Below are positions 25,665 through 34,094 of a stretch of DNA of 62,895 bases, in pieces. The notes beneath the pieces are model-generated. The model was not told the DNA's origin. It did no database searches and saw nothing but the letters and a program-made list of their open reading frames with translations. Origin of the DNA: an uncultured beta proteobacterium. Its GTDB lineage: Bacteria; Pseudomonadota; Gammaproteobacteria; Burkholderiales; Burkholderiaceae_C. Where the stretch lies: positions 1 through 62,895 of the forward strand of contig CAILZB010000079.1 in assembly GCA_903838565.1 (NCBI GenBank). Direction: 5' to 3'. The position numbers and the translations under genes were made by a program. Numbering within the stretch: position 1 is the stretch's first letter; every line of letters starts with the position of its first letter.

Positions 25665-28600
25665 TTAGAACTTGGTGAATTGCGTTTCGTCAACCTCGGT
25701 GGCAAACGCCGGCACCGCCGCTGCCCGGGTGGGCGCCGGCTTGCTGGCGGGTTTTGGGCCCGCCGCGCTCTTGCGCGCCGCGGGCGCTGCCGCCCTGGCC
25801 TGACCCGCGCTCTCGAGCTTGAAGAAGGACATGGTCTGCTGCAACTGCTCGGCCTGGCTGCTCATCTCTTCCGAGGTGGCCGCCAGCTCTTCCGAGGCCG
25901 AGGCATTCTGCTGCGTGGTCTGGCTCAACTGGCTCACGGCAGAATTGATCTGCCCCGCGCCCGAAGATTGCTCGGTCGACGCCGCAGAGATTTCCTGCAC
26001 CAGGTCCGAGGTCTTGCGGATCGCCGGGACGATCTGTTCCAGCAGCTTGCCGGCTTTTTCTGCCAGCTCGACGCTGTTGCTCGCCACCTCGCCGATCTCC
26101 TGCGCCGCCACCTGGCTGCGCTCGGCCAGCTTGCGCACTTCGGCCGCCACCACCGCAAAGCCCTTGCCGTGCTCGCCGGCGCGCGCCGCTTCGATCGCGG
26201 CATTGAGCGCGAGCAGATTCGTCTGCGCTGCGATGTCGTCGATGATGCCGATCTTCTTGGCGATCTCCTTCATCGCCGACACGGTCGCGTTCACCGACTC
26301 GCCGCCCGAGGCGGCATCGTTCGCCGCCTTGCTCGCCATGCCCTCGGTGACCTTGGCGTTCTCGGTGTTCTGCGCAATGCTGGACGTCATCTGTTCGATC
26401 GAGGCGCTGGTCTCCTCCACGCCAGCGGCCTGTTCGCTTGCCGCCTGCGACAGCGACTGCGCGGTGGCGCTGACCTCTTCCGAAGCGCTGGCCAGGGCCT
26501 GGGCACCGGAGTTCACGTCGGTCACGACCTGCGTCAGCTTCTTCATCATGTTGTTGACCGCCGACTTGAGCTCGTCCCAGTTGCCCTCGTAGCTCTTCTT
26601 CATCGACAGCGTCAGGTCGCCGTTTTCCATGGCGCTCAGCACGCCCTGCAGTTCCTGCACCGGCGTGCTCATGGCGACCATCACCGCGTTCAGGCCATCG
26701 GCCACCTTGCGATAGTCACCCTGGTGCTTGCTGGCGTCCAGGCGCGCTTCCAGGCGCCCGTCCACCGTCGCTTCGGAGAGCGCGTTGGCGTCGGTCACCA
26801 GGCGGCTCACGGCCCGGTTCACATCGATCAGGCTCTTGGCCATCACGTCGTTCTCCGAGCGCACCTTGACCACGGCGCTGAAGTCGCCCTGCGAGATCGC
26901 CCGGGCGGCGTTGGCCTGCGCGTTCGTCGCATCGATACAGGTGTTCAGGTTGTTCTTCAGCGTATTGAAGTCGCCGTTGTAGGTGTCGGTGATGACAGGC
27001 GGAATGTCGCCCACGGAGATGCGCTGCACGTAACCTGCAGCCACGTTCAGCGGGCCGATGACCGCGTCCAGCGTGTCGTTCACGCCCTTGACGATCTTCT
27101 GGAAGTCGCCCTGGTGCCTGGACGCGTCGGCACGCGTTTCGAGCTTGCCTTCCACCGCGGCCTTGGCCAGCATATTGGCATCGTTGACCAACGCATTGAC
27201 GGAGTCCACGCAGGTGTTCAGATTGTTCTTCAGCGTATTGAAGTCGCCGTTGTAAGTGTCGGTGATCTTCGGCGGGATGTCGCCCTTGGAGATGCGGTCC
27301 ACATAGCCTGCAGCCACGTTCAGCGGGCCGATCACCGCGTCCAGCGTGTCGTTCACGCCCTTGACGATCTTCTGGAAGTCGCCCTGGTGCTTGGACGCGT
27401 CAGCACGCGTTTGCAGCTTGCCGTCGACCGCCGCCTTCGCCAGCATGTTCGCGTCAGAAACGAGCGCATTGATCGAGTTGATGGCTTGGTTCAGGTTGTT
27501 CTTCAGCGTGTTGAAGTCGCCGTTGTAGGTGTCGGTGATCTTCGGCGGGATGTCGCCCTTGGAGATGCGGTCCACGTAGCCTGCGGCCACGTTCAACGGG
27601 CCGATCACCGCGTCCAGCGTGTCGTTCACCCCCTTGACGATCTTCTGGAAGTCGCCCTGGTGCTTGGACGCGTCAGCACGCGTTTCGAGCTTGCCTTCCA
27701 CGGCCGCCTTGGCCAGCAGGTTGGCGTCGTTCACCAACGCGTTGATCGAGTTGATGGCCTGGTTCAGGTTGTTCTTCAGCGTGTTGAAGTCGCCGTTGTA
27801 GGTGTCGGTGATCTTCGGCGGGATGTCGCCCTTGGAGATGCGGTCCACGTAGCCTGCGGCCACGTTCAGCGGGCCGATCACCGCGTCCAGCGTGTCGTTC
27901 ACGCCCTTGACGATCTTCTGGAAGTCGCCCTGGTGTTTGGCGGCATCGGCACGCGTCTCGAGCTTGCCGTCGACCGCGGCCTTGGCCAGCATATTCGCGT
28001 CGGCGATCATGGCCTTCACGGCCGTCTGCATGCCGCGCACGGCGTGCGCCAGCGTGCCGACCTCGTCCTTGCTGTTCACGTCCAGCGTGAATTCGAAGTC
28101 GCCGGCGGCCATTTTGTTCGCGCCTTCTACGAGCTTGTTGGTCGGCCCCGTGATGGAGCGTGTGATGATCCAGCCCATGAGCAGCGTCAGCACGGACGCC
28201 ACGATGCCCAGGATCAGTATCAGGTGCTCGGTGGAGTTGACCAGCAGATCGGCGTCCTTTCCGACTTTCTCCACGAGTGCAGTCTGGAAGTCGACCATGT
28301 CGTTCACCGACTTGTTGTACTCGTCCTGTGTCCTGCGCAGCTCTCCCTGCATCAGCACGATGATCTCGGCCTTCTTGTCTGCCTTGAGCAGCTCCAGGAA
28401 CCGGTCCTGGTTCACGACATAGGCCGCGCGCGAGGTCTTGATCTTGGTCAGCATCTCCTTGCCCTTGTCGCTGGTGATGCTCTTTTCGAGTTTTTCCAGC
28501 CGGTCCGAAATGATCTTGCGCTGCTCGGGGATCGCGTCGATCGACTTCTGCTGTTCCGTGCCGCTGTAGATGTAGGCGTTGCGCAACTGGCGCGAGATCA

Positions 28601-28787
28601 CGGCGATGGCATAGGTGATGTCGTTGGCCTGCACGGTCTTCGGAAACTTGTCCTGCACAAGGTCATCGATCTCTGTGTTCAGCGCCGTCAGCCGGGTATA
28701 GCTGACCACGGCGATGACGATCAACAGGATCAGCGTGACGGCAAAGCCGATTCCCAGCCTGACTCCGATTTTGAGGTTGTTCAACAT
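25665..28787 (-). CDS. Methyl-accepting chemotaxis protein with tandem poly-HAMP-like array
   Basis: 1040 residues, about twice a standard Tar-type MCP. Membrane segments lie at ~13-30 and ~188-208, around a four-helix-bundle ligand domain (~31-185). A canonical HAMP starts at ~209. Residues 263-626 consist of four near-identical 91-residue units (HAMP-like, each with [19 protein letters not shown] and [19 protein letters not shown]), and a fifth diverged copy follows at ~660-760. The signalling domain contains the hairpin tip [30 protein letters not shown]. The C-terminus ends in DETQFTKF with no CheR-docking NWETF motif. CAGGAG precedes the ATG. Located between cheA and cheW, it is presumably the dedicated receptor of this array. 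Confidence 0.95.
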   Translation of the reverse strand: MLNNLKIGVRLGIGFAVTLILLIVIAVVSYTRLTALNTEIDDLVQDKFPKTVQANDITYAIAVISRQLRNAYIYSGTEQQKSIDAIPEQRKIISDRLEKLEKSITSDKGKEMLTKIKTSRAAYVVNQDRFLELLKADKKAEIIVLMQGELRRTQDEYNKSVNDMVDFQTALVEKVGKDADLLVNSTEHLILILGIVASVLTLLMGWIITRSITGPTNKLVEGANKMAAGDFEFTLDVNSKDEVGTLAHAVRGMQTAVKAMIADANMLAKAAVDGKLETRADAAKHQGDFQKIVKGVNDTLDAVIGPLNVAAGYVDRISKGDIPPKITDTYNGDFNTLKNNLNQAINSINALVNDANLLAKAAVEGKLETRADASKHQGDFQKIVKGVNDTLDAVIGPLNVAAGYVDRISKGDIPPKITDTYNGDFNTLKNNLNQAINSINALVSDANMLAKAAVDGKLQTRADASKHQGDFQKIVKGVNDTLDAVIGPLNVAAGYVDRISKGDIPPKITDTYNGDFNTLKNNLNTCVDSVNALVNDANMLAKAAVEGKLETRADASRHQGDFQKIVKGVNDTLDAVIGPLNVAAGYVQRISVGDIPPVITDTYNGDFNTLKNNLNTCIDATNAQANAARAISQGDFSAVVKVRSENDVMAKSLIDVNRAVSRLVTDANALSEATVDGRLEARLDASKHQGDYRKVADGLNAVMVAMSTPVQELQGVLSAMENGDLTLSMKKSYEGNWDELKSAVNNMMKKLTQVVTDVNSGAQALASASEEVSATAQSLSQAASEQAAGVEETSASIEQMTSSIAQNTENAKVTEGMASKAANDAASGGESVNATVSAMKEIAKKIGIIDDIAAQTNLLALNAAIEAARAGEHGKGFAVVAAEVRKLAERSQVAAQEIGEVASNSVELAEKAGKLLEQIVPAIRKTSDLVQEISAASTEQSSGAGQINSAVSQLSQTTQQNASASEELAATSEEMSSQAEQLQQTMSFFKLESAGQARAAAPAARKSAAGPKPASKPAPTRAAAVPAFATEVDETQFTKF
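26910..28001 (-). repeat. Four tandem 273-bp coding repeats in the MCP gene
   Basis: Residues 263-353, 354-444, 445-535 and 536-626 of the MCP repeat with an exact 273-bp period and near-identical DNA (for instance the block around 27541-27700 versus 27814-27970 differs at only a few positions). The third and fourth units diverge at their ends ([20 protein letters not shown] versus [10 protein letters not shown]). The similarity implies recent expansion or continuing gene conversion. Confidence 0.95.
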
Positions 28788-28914
28788 GGCATGACTCCTG
28801 ACTTAAGAAACTGAATTGAGCGAATGAAAACTGCTGGCATGAGCTGAGGCGAGGCTCTCGCACCCGGCGGCGGGTGCTCCTGAAAAATGCCACGGGGAAG
28901 GAGCTTGGGCGTGT

Positions 28915-31089
28915 TCATGATGACTGTCCCTCCAGCAGCGGCGTGGAAGCAGCAAAGGTCTTGGGCTCGGCACTGATGCAGCGTCGTACCAGCGCCGGCA
29001 CATCCAGGATCAGCGCCACGTCGCCGCTGCCCAGGATGGTGGAGCCGCTGATGCAACTGACCTGGTTGAACATCTGGCCCAGCGGCTTGATCACGGTTTG
29101 GAATTCGCCCAGCAAGGTATCGACTACCAGGCCGGCCTTCTGCCCGGCGTACTTGAGCACCACGATGTTTTCGCTGCGCGGCGGCGCGCCCTTGATGGAG
29201 AACAGCTCGCGCAGCCGGATGAAAGGCAGCACCTGGCCGCGCAGGTTCGTGAAGTCGTGGCCTTCTTCGGCGCTGAACGCCACGCACTCCTCGATCATGT
29301 CCAGCGGAATCGCAAACACCGACTTGCCGACCTCGATCAGGAAGCCGTCGATGATGGCCAGCGTCAGCGGCAGGCGCACCGTGACGGTCGTTCCCACGCC
29401 TTCCTCGCTGTCCAGGCTGACGCTGCCGCGCAGCGCCGTGATGTTGCGTTTCACCACGTCCAGACCGACGCCGCGCCCGGACAGGTTGCTGATTTTTTCT
29501 GCCGTCGAAAAACCCGGCTCGAAGATCAGGCCGTAGACCTCGGAATCGGTCAAATGGTGGCCGGCTTCCACCAGTCCGCGCTCCACGGCCTTGGCCAGGA
29601 TGCGTTCGCGCTTCAAGCCGCCGCCATCGTCCTGCACCGTGATCACGATGGAGCCGGAGTCGTGGAAGGCGTTGAGCTGGAGCGTTCCCTGGGCCGGTTT
29701 GCCGCGCTGCGCGCGAACTTCGGCGCTCTCGATGCCGTGGTCCATGGAGTTGCGCACCAGGTGCATCAGCGGGTCGCCGATTTTCTCCACCACGGTCTTG
29801 TCGAGTTCGGTGTCCTCGCCGTTGATCACGAGCGCGATGTCCTTGCCCAGGTCGCGCGAAACGTCGTGCACCACGCGCTGGAAGCGGTTGAAGGTGGCGC
29901 CGATCTTGACCATGCGCAGCTGCAGCGCGCTGTCGCGCACCTCCTCCACCAGCGTGGAGAGCTTGGACGTGCTGTCCTGCAGATCGCCGTTGTGGGCGCG
30001 GCGCGCGATCATGTTCACGTTGGCGCCGGCGATGATGAGTTCGCCCACCAGGTTGATGAGCTGGTCGAGCTTGTCGGCATCGACACGGATGGAACGGCTC
30101 TCGGCCGTGACGTTGTCCTTCACGGCCTTTTGCTTGGCCAGCGCGGCCTCCACCACCTCGGGTTGCACCGAGCCCTGCTCCACCAGAATCGTTCCGATCG
30201 GTTTGGCCGGGGTGTCCGACTGGGCATTCAGGGCCGAGTCCAGTTCCTGAGGCGTGAGCGTTCCACAGCGCACCAGCATGTCGCCCAGGCGCGCCATCTC
30301 GCCGGGCTGCTGCAGCAGCAGGCTGACGTAATCGCCGATCAGGCTGTGCGGCGGCAATATGCGCAGCTGGCAGTCGTCACACACGAACTCGAATACGTTT
30401 TCGATCGTGGCCTTGTCGGCCTCGCTCTGGAACGCCAGCTCGAAGCCGAGATAGCACAGCTCCGGATCCATGTCGGCGGCCGCCGGGAGGGCGTCGCTCA
30501 AGGTGACGATGGCGCTGATGCTTCCCAGCGTCTGCAGGTAGCGCAGGAAGGACAGCGGGTCCATGCCGTTCTTCAACACCTCCGTGCCAAAGCGCAGCGA
30601 GATATGCCAGTGGTCGGCATTCACGCCCTGGTTGGCGATGCGTGACACCGGGTCCGCACCCGGCGGCGTCAGTGCCACGGCCGCTGCGGCCTTGGGTGCG
30701 CCCAGATAGGCGCGCAGTTGCGCCAGCAGCGGCTCGCCCTGCTGCTGGTGCTGCGGATTGACTTCGATCCCGCCTTCGGCCACGGCCTGCACGAGCTTGT
30801 TGATGTGGTCGCAGCAGGCGAGCAGCAGCATCACCAGCTTGTCGGCGATCTGGAGCTTGCCGGCGCGCACCTGATCGAGCACGCTCTCCACCACGTGCGT
30901 GAAGGCCACAATGTGGTCCAGCCGGAACAGGCCGGAGGAACCCTTGATGGTGTGGGCTGCGCGAAAGATCGCGTTCACCAGTTCGTCTTTTTCCTGCGCC
31001 TGCTCGACCGCGAGCAGGGCGTTCTCCATGTCCTCCAGCAGTTCCCGGCTTTCGGTGATGAAGGTTTGCAGTGCATCGTCCAGATTCAT
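28915..31089 (-). CDS. cheA: Chemotaxis histidine kinase CheA with MshEN-like insertion
   Basis: 724 residues. HPt domain ~1-110 with the phosphoacceptor His46 (FRAAHTIKGSSG). Residues ~158-250 form a P2-like/ferredoxin-fold region beginning WHISLRFGTEVLKNGMDPLSFL. Residues 267-320 contain two 24-residue motifs of MshEN type. The dimerisation domain is ~330-400 (KLDQLINLVGELI). The ATPase core has LVRNSMDHGIE (N-box), QDDGGGL (G1) and GRGVGLDVV (G2). The C-terminal CheW-like P5 is ~580-705. All kinase motifs are intact, so it should be active. The insertion is the odd feature and is described separately. It lies between a STAS gene and the poly-HAMP MCP. GAGAGG upstream of the ATG serves as ribosome binding site. 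Confidence 0.95.
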   Translation of the reverse strand: MNLDDALQTFITESRELLEDMENALLAVEQAQEKDELVNAIFRAAHTIKGSSGLFRLDHIVAFTHVVESVLDQVRAGKLQIADKLVMLLLACCDHINKLVQAVAEGGIEVNPQHQQQGEPLLAQLRAYLGAPKAAAAVALTPPGADPVSRIANQGVNADHWHISLRFGTEVLKNGMDPLSFLRYLQTLGSISAIVTLSDALPAAADMDPELCYLGFELAFQSEADKATIENVFEFVCDDCQLRILPPHSLIGDYVSLLLQQPGEMARLGDMLVRCGTLTPQELDSALNAQSDTPAKPIGTILVEQGSVQPEVVEAALAKQKAVKDNVTAESRSIRVDADKLDQLINLVGELIIAGANVNMIARRAHNGDLQDSTSKLSTLVEEVRDSALQLRMVKIGATFNRFQRVVHDVSRDLGKDIALVINGEDTELDKTVVEKIGDPLMHLVRNSMDHGIESAEVRAQRGKPAQGTLQLNAFHDSGSIVITVQDDGGGLKRERILAKAVERGLVEAGHHLTDSEVYGLIFEPGFSTAEKISNLSGRGVGLDVVKRNITALRGSVSLDSEEGVGTTVTVRLPLTLAIIDGFLIEVGKSVFAIPLDMIEECVAFSAEEGHDFTNLRGQVLPFIRLRELFSIKGAPPRSENIVVLKYAGQKAGLVVDTLLGEFQTVIKPLGQMFNQVSCISGSTILGSGDVALILDVPALVRRCISAEPKTFAASTPLLEGQSS
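30130..30291 (-). other. MshEN-like c-di-GMP-binding motif pair inside CheA
   Basis: CheA residues 267-290 match the pattern RLGxxLVxxGxLxxxxLxxALxxQ at every fixed position. Residues 297-320 repeat it as xIGxxLVxxGxVxxxxVxxALxxQ after a six-residue spacer. The published MshEN domain consists of two such 24-residue motifs separated by a short spacer and binds c-di-GMP in the T2SS/T4P ATPases. The second motif lacks the leading Arg (Pro297), which could weaken binding. Confidence 0.6.
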
Positions 31090-31114
31090 GTGAGCCTCTC
31101 GCTGCTTGTTTGGG

Positions 31115-31414
31115 TCAGGCGCGCGCCGCCATCACCAGCGGATCGCTGAAATACGCCGCCACGTTCAACAGTTCGAACACTTCGAGCACGGCCGGGCTGT
31201 GGCCCACCAGGCGCAGCTCGCGCTGTTGGCGCAGTGCCTCCTGCTTGGCCAGCATCAGCAGCTGCACGCCGGCGGTGTCGATTTCGGTCACGCCGGAGAG
31301 GTCGATCTCGCTCGGTGCCGGAGCATCCAGCAGCAGCGGCTTGAATTCGGCCGCGCGAAAGATCGTGAATTCGCCCGTGATGTGCAGCACGGCACTGCCT
31401 TCTTCGGTGCTCAT
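31115..31414 (-). CDS. STAS-domain protein of the chemotaxis operon
   Basis: A 99-residue single-domain STAS protein (SpoIIAA/anti-sigma-antagonist fold). The key loop reads SEIDLSGVTEIDTAGVQLLMLA, with Thr in the position of the phosphorylatable Ser of SpoIIAA (DTAG instead of DSSG). ATG 31414 is chosen since it overlaps the cheY stop (ATGA). STAS proteins occur in a subset of che operons, where their partner is usually unknown. No separate anti-sigma kinase gene is nearby, so CheA or a distant kinase would have to act on it. Confidence 0.88.
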   Translation of the reverse strand: MSTEEGSAVLHITGEFTIFRAAEFKPLLLDAPAPSEIDLSGVTEIDTAGVQLLMLAKQEALRQQRELRLVGHSPAVLEVFELLNVAAYFSDPLVMAARA

Positions 31415-31779
31415 GGCAGGCACAGTTTCTGCACGGCCATCAGCAGGTGCTCGGGCTGGAAGGGCTTGACCACCCAGGCCCTGGCGCCGGCGGCCTGGCC
31501 TTCGCGCTTCTTCGACTCATCCGACTCGGTGGTGAGCATGATGATGGGCGTGAAGCGGTAGGCGGGCAGCAGCTTGACGGCTTTCACAAAGCTGATCCCG
31601 TCCATGTTGGGCATGTTCACGTCGCTGATGATCAGATTGACCTTCTGCCCCGTGAGTTTGGTGAGCGCATCGCGCCCGTCGCGGCCCTCGAGCACGGCGT
31701 AGCCCGCGCCTTTGAGGGCAATGCCTACGACCTGGCGCATGGAGGCGGAGTCGTCAACGATCATTACAGTCTTGGCCAT
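31411..31779 (-). CDS. cheY: CheY-type single-domain response regulator
   Basis: A 122-residue receiver with the acidic pair MIVDDSAS, phosphoacceptor Asp in IISDVNMPNMDG, Thr in MLTTES and Lys in VVKPF. All phosphorylation residues are present. It is a stand-alone CheY that would carry the CheA signal to the flagellar switch or another output. It overlaps the STAS gene by 4 bases and lies 8 bp after a soluble-type MCP gene. Confidence 0.93.
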   Translation of the reverse strand: MAKTVMIVDDSASMRQVVGIALKGAGYAVLEGRDGRDALTKLTGQKVNLIISDVNMPNMDGISFVKAVKLLPAYRFTPIIMLTTESDESKKREGQAAGARAWVVKPFQPEHLLMAVQKLCLP

Positions 31780-31787
31780 GGCATCCT

Positions 31788-32939
31788 CTAGAAAAAGCTG
31801 ATATCGGTTTCCATCTTCTGCTCCACCTTCACACCCGTATGCACCGCGTGCTGATCGGCCATGACGTAGGTCTTCTTCATCTCGGTCAGGAAGGCGTCCG
31901 AATCCAGCGCCAGCAGCACGCCGCCTTGTTCATAGTCCTGGCGGTTGCGTTCCAGCAGCTCGGGGAACTGCGAAATGTTGTTCTTGACGTGGTTCATGAT
32001 CTGGCTCACGCGGTCCTGGAACTGCAACTGCACCAGCGCCTGCCCGATTTCCGACTTGATGCCTATGCTTTCTTCCTTCAGGCCGTTGCTGGAGCGCAGC
32101 AGCGCGTCGGTGATGCCCTTGAAGTCCGCCAGCACCGTGCCGATGGTGGCCTCGGCCGCCGCCACACGGCCTTCGCGCTGGGCTACCGACGCGCGCACGA
32201 CGTCGCAGGTGCCGACGATCGCGCCATTGATCACATTCACCTTTTCAGCGATGCGTCGGCCGGTTTCGCCTGATTGCTGCGAGAGCATGCGAAATTCCTT
32301 GGCCACGACGGCAAAGCCGCGTCCATGCTCGCCCGAGCGCGCCGCCTCGATCGCGGCGTTCAGTGCCAGCAGGTTGCTCTGCTGCGCGATCTTGGCCACG
32401 TCGGACGCCATCTCCTTGAGTTCGGCGACGAAATGCCCCAGGTTCTCCACTTTTTCCAGCATGCCGGTCATGCTGCTCATCCCAGCCTGCTGCGCGGCGA
32501 CCACCGCGCCCAGTTCACGTTCGCTGCGGTTGAGTACCGCCACCAGTCCCTGATCGGCGTCTTCCACGATGTCGGTTTCTAGGCTGGCGGTGTGCACGGC
32601 CTCATCGAGTTTGTCCACGATGCCGGCAAAGCGCTCCGACAGGCTGGAGATGGCGCTCTCCATCTGTTCGCGCGAGGATTCGATGTGGCCGCTCCAGACT
32701 GGCGCCACCTGCGCGCCAAATTCCTGCTGGGCGCTGAGGTAGTCGGCGATCGTCGCCTCCATGACCCGGTCTTGTGCCGCGCTGCGCAGGCCCAGAGCCA
32801 GGCCCGCAGCCGTCAGCAGCGCTGCCGCGGCGCCGGCACTCCAGCCCCAACCGCCGAACCCGAGCACGGCGACCGCCGCCAACAGGCCCAGCGCCTGCGG
32901 CAGCACCACAGAGGCGTTGAGTCGGCGCAGGGCGTCCAT
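31788..32939 (-). CDS. Methyl-accepting chemotaxis-like protein with short N-terminal membrane hairpin
   Basis: A 383-residue MCP-family protein. Two adjacent hydrophobic segments (~12-30, ~33-50) form a membrane hairpin with no periplasmic sensor domain. A coiled-coil region follows, then a shortened signalling domain with the tip [36 protein letters not shown]. The C-terminal ~100 residues ([19 protein letters not shown]...) are a conserved tail of this receptor subgroup. With no external domain it probably senses an internal or membrane-state signal, or acts as an array scaffold. ATG 32939 overlaps the preceding receiver stop (ATGA); it is followed at 8 bp by cheY. Confidence 0.9.
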   Translation of the reverse strand: MDALRRLNASVVLPQALGLLAAVAVLGFGGWGWSAGAAAALLTAAGLALGLRSAAQDRVMEATIADYLSAQQEFGAQVAPVWSGHIESSREQMESAISSLSERFAGIVDKLDEAVHTASLETDIVEDADQGLVAVLNRSERELGAVVAAQQAGMSSMTGMLEKVENLGHFVAELKEMASDVAKIAQQSNLLALNAAIEAARSGEHGRGFAVVAKEFRMLSQQSGETGRRIAEKVNVINGAIVGTCDVVRASVAQREGRVAAAEATIGTVLADFKGITDALLRSSNGLKEESIGIKSEIGQALVQLQFQDRVSQIMNHVKNNISQFPELLERNRQDYEQGGVLLALDSDAFLTEMKKTYVMADQHAVHTGVKVEQKMETDISFF

Positions 32940-33331
32940 CACAGCCGCGCCTCCAGCGCGTTCTTCTCGGTGACGAGTTTTTCTATCAACGGAAGCAAGC
33001 CGACCACGAAATCGGTCTTGCTGACAAAACCCCGTGCACCCAGATCGGCGGCGACTTCACGGTAGGCGACGTTGTCGTGCATGGACAGGAAGATGATGGC
33101 CGGCGCCTGCGGCCAGGACTGCATCGTGCGCGCCACGTCCAGGCCGTTCATGTGCGGCATGGCCACGTCCAGCAGCATCAGGTCGGGCCGGAATTCTGCG
33201 GCCTTGTTCAGCGCCTCGCGCCCGTCGTGCGCCTCGGCCACGACATGGGTGGCACTCAGGCGGTTCAAAAACTGTCTGACCGCCGCCAGAAAGGTCTGGT
33301 TGTCGTCCACCAGCAGGATGTTCAGCATCAT
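32939..33331 (-). CDS. Single-domain response regulator, first gene of the che operon
   Basis: A 130-residue receiver with LLVDDNQ, phosphoacceptor Asp in [11 protein letters not shown], Ser in FLSMHD and Lys in VSKTD, so it is phosphorylatable. It resembles NarL-type receiver halves more than CheY ([22 protein letters not shown]) but has no output domain; the C-terminus is a short helix rich in Glu/Lys. It appears to be the 5'-most gene of the chemotaxis transcript; the 115-bp spacer upstream separates it from a NarL-type regulator gene and may hold the promoter. Confidence 0.88.
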   Translation of the reverse strand: MMLNILLVDDNQTFLAAVRQFLNRLSATHVVAEAHDGREALNKAAEFRPDLMLLDVAMPHMNGLDVARTMQSWPQAPAIIFLSMHDNVAYREVAADLGARGFVSKTDFVVGLLPLIEKLVTEKNALEARL

Positions 33332-33446
33332 GGGCCCGACTTTAGGCCTGCCGCGTCGCCTGCGAAATCGGGCCGATACCTGAGTTGGACCGGGGAAACA
33401 CCTGAGTTCCCCGAAAGCCGCCGGACTTGAGCCGACCCGGCTCGAC

Positions 33447-34094
33447 TCAGTGATCGGACGAGATCAGCCCCACGCGCATGGCATAGCGCACCAGGCCGGC
33501 CACCTCGTGGATGTCGAGCTGCTTCATCAACTGGCTGCGATGGGTGTCGACCGTTTTCACCGAAAGGTCCAGGCTGCGCGCGATCTCCTTGGTGCTCAAG
33601 CCCCCGGCGACGAGCTTGAGGACCTCGCGCTGGCGCGGCGTGAGCGCGTCACCCGGCTGCTCGTCCTGGCGCAACCGATTGACATAATCATTGAGTACCC
33701 CTTTGGATACGGCCGGACTGAGATAGGTCTCGCCGCGCATCACGGCTGCCAGCGCCTGCTCAAGTTCCAGCGGCGCTGCGTCCTTCAACAGGTAGGCGGC
33801 GGCTCCATGGCGCAGCGCCTGGCGCACGTACTCCTCGCTCTGGTGCATCGAAAGGATGACGACGCGCGTCTTCGGCCAGCCCTTCATCACGCGCGCCGTG
33901 GCATCGATCCCGTTGAGTCCCGGCATGCCGATGTCCATCATCACCAGGTCGGGTTGCAGTTGCTCCACCAGTGCCAGCAGCGCCAGGCCGTCGTCGGCCT
34001 CGCCCACCACCTCAAAACCGGCGATCGACTCCAGCAGCTTGCGCAAGCCGGCGCGCACCAGGATATGGTCGTCGGCCAGCAGCACGCGTGTCAT
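33447..34094 (-). CDS. NarL/FixJ-family response regulator
   Basis: A 215-residue regulator. The receiver has LLADDHILVRAG, Asp in MMDIGMPGLNG, and Lys in YLLKDAAP. A LuxR/GerE helix-turn-helix follows (LTPRQREVLKLVAGGLSTKEIARSLDLSVKTVDTHR, ~150-185). The start at ATG 34094 overlaps the sensor kinase stop (ATGA), so the pair forms one translational unit. The cognate partner is the kinase at 34091-37519. Its targets are unknown; autoregulation and control of the neighbouring che operon or hemerythrin gene are plausible. Confidence 0.92.
   Translation of the reverse strand: MTRVLLADDHILVRAGLRKLLESIAGFEVVGEADDGLALLALVEQLQPDLVMMDIGMPGLNGIDATARVMKGWPKTRVVILSMHQSEEYVRQALRHGAAAYLLKDAAPLELEQALAAVMRGETYLSPAVSKGVLNDYVNRLRQDEQPGDALTPRQREVLKLVAGGLSTKEIARSLDLSVKTVDTHRSQLMKQLDIHEVAGLVRYAMRVGLISSDH

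Noticed and set aside
26910..28001. Regular direct repeats considered as a CRISPR array
   Set aside because: Units are 273 bp, in frame, without spacers, and encode HAMP-like domains; no cas genes nearby.
25680..28814. A 1044-codon open frame antisense to the poly-HAMP MCP
   Set aside because: It mirrors the repeat units of the MCP, has no recognisable domain, and arises from high GC and biased codon use on the real strand.
28915..31089. CheA considered as a fusion with a T2SS ATPase because of the MshEN-like motifs
   Set aside because: No Walker A or secretion-ATPase core is present; only the small N-domain-type motif pair is seen.
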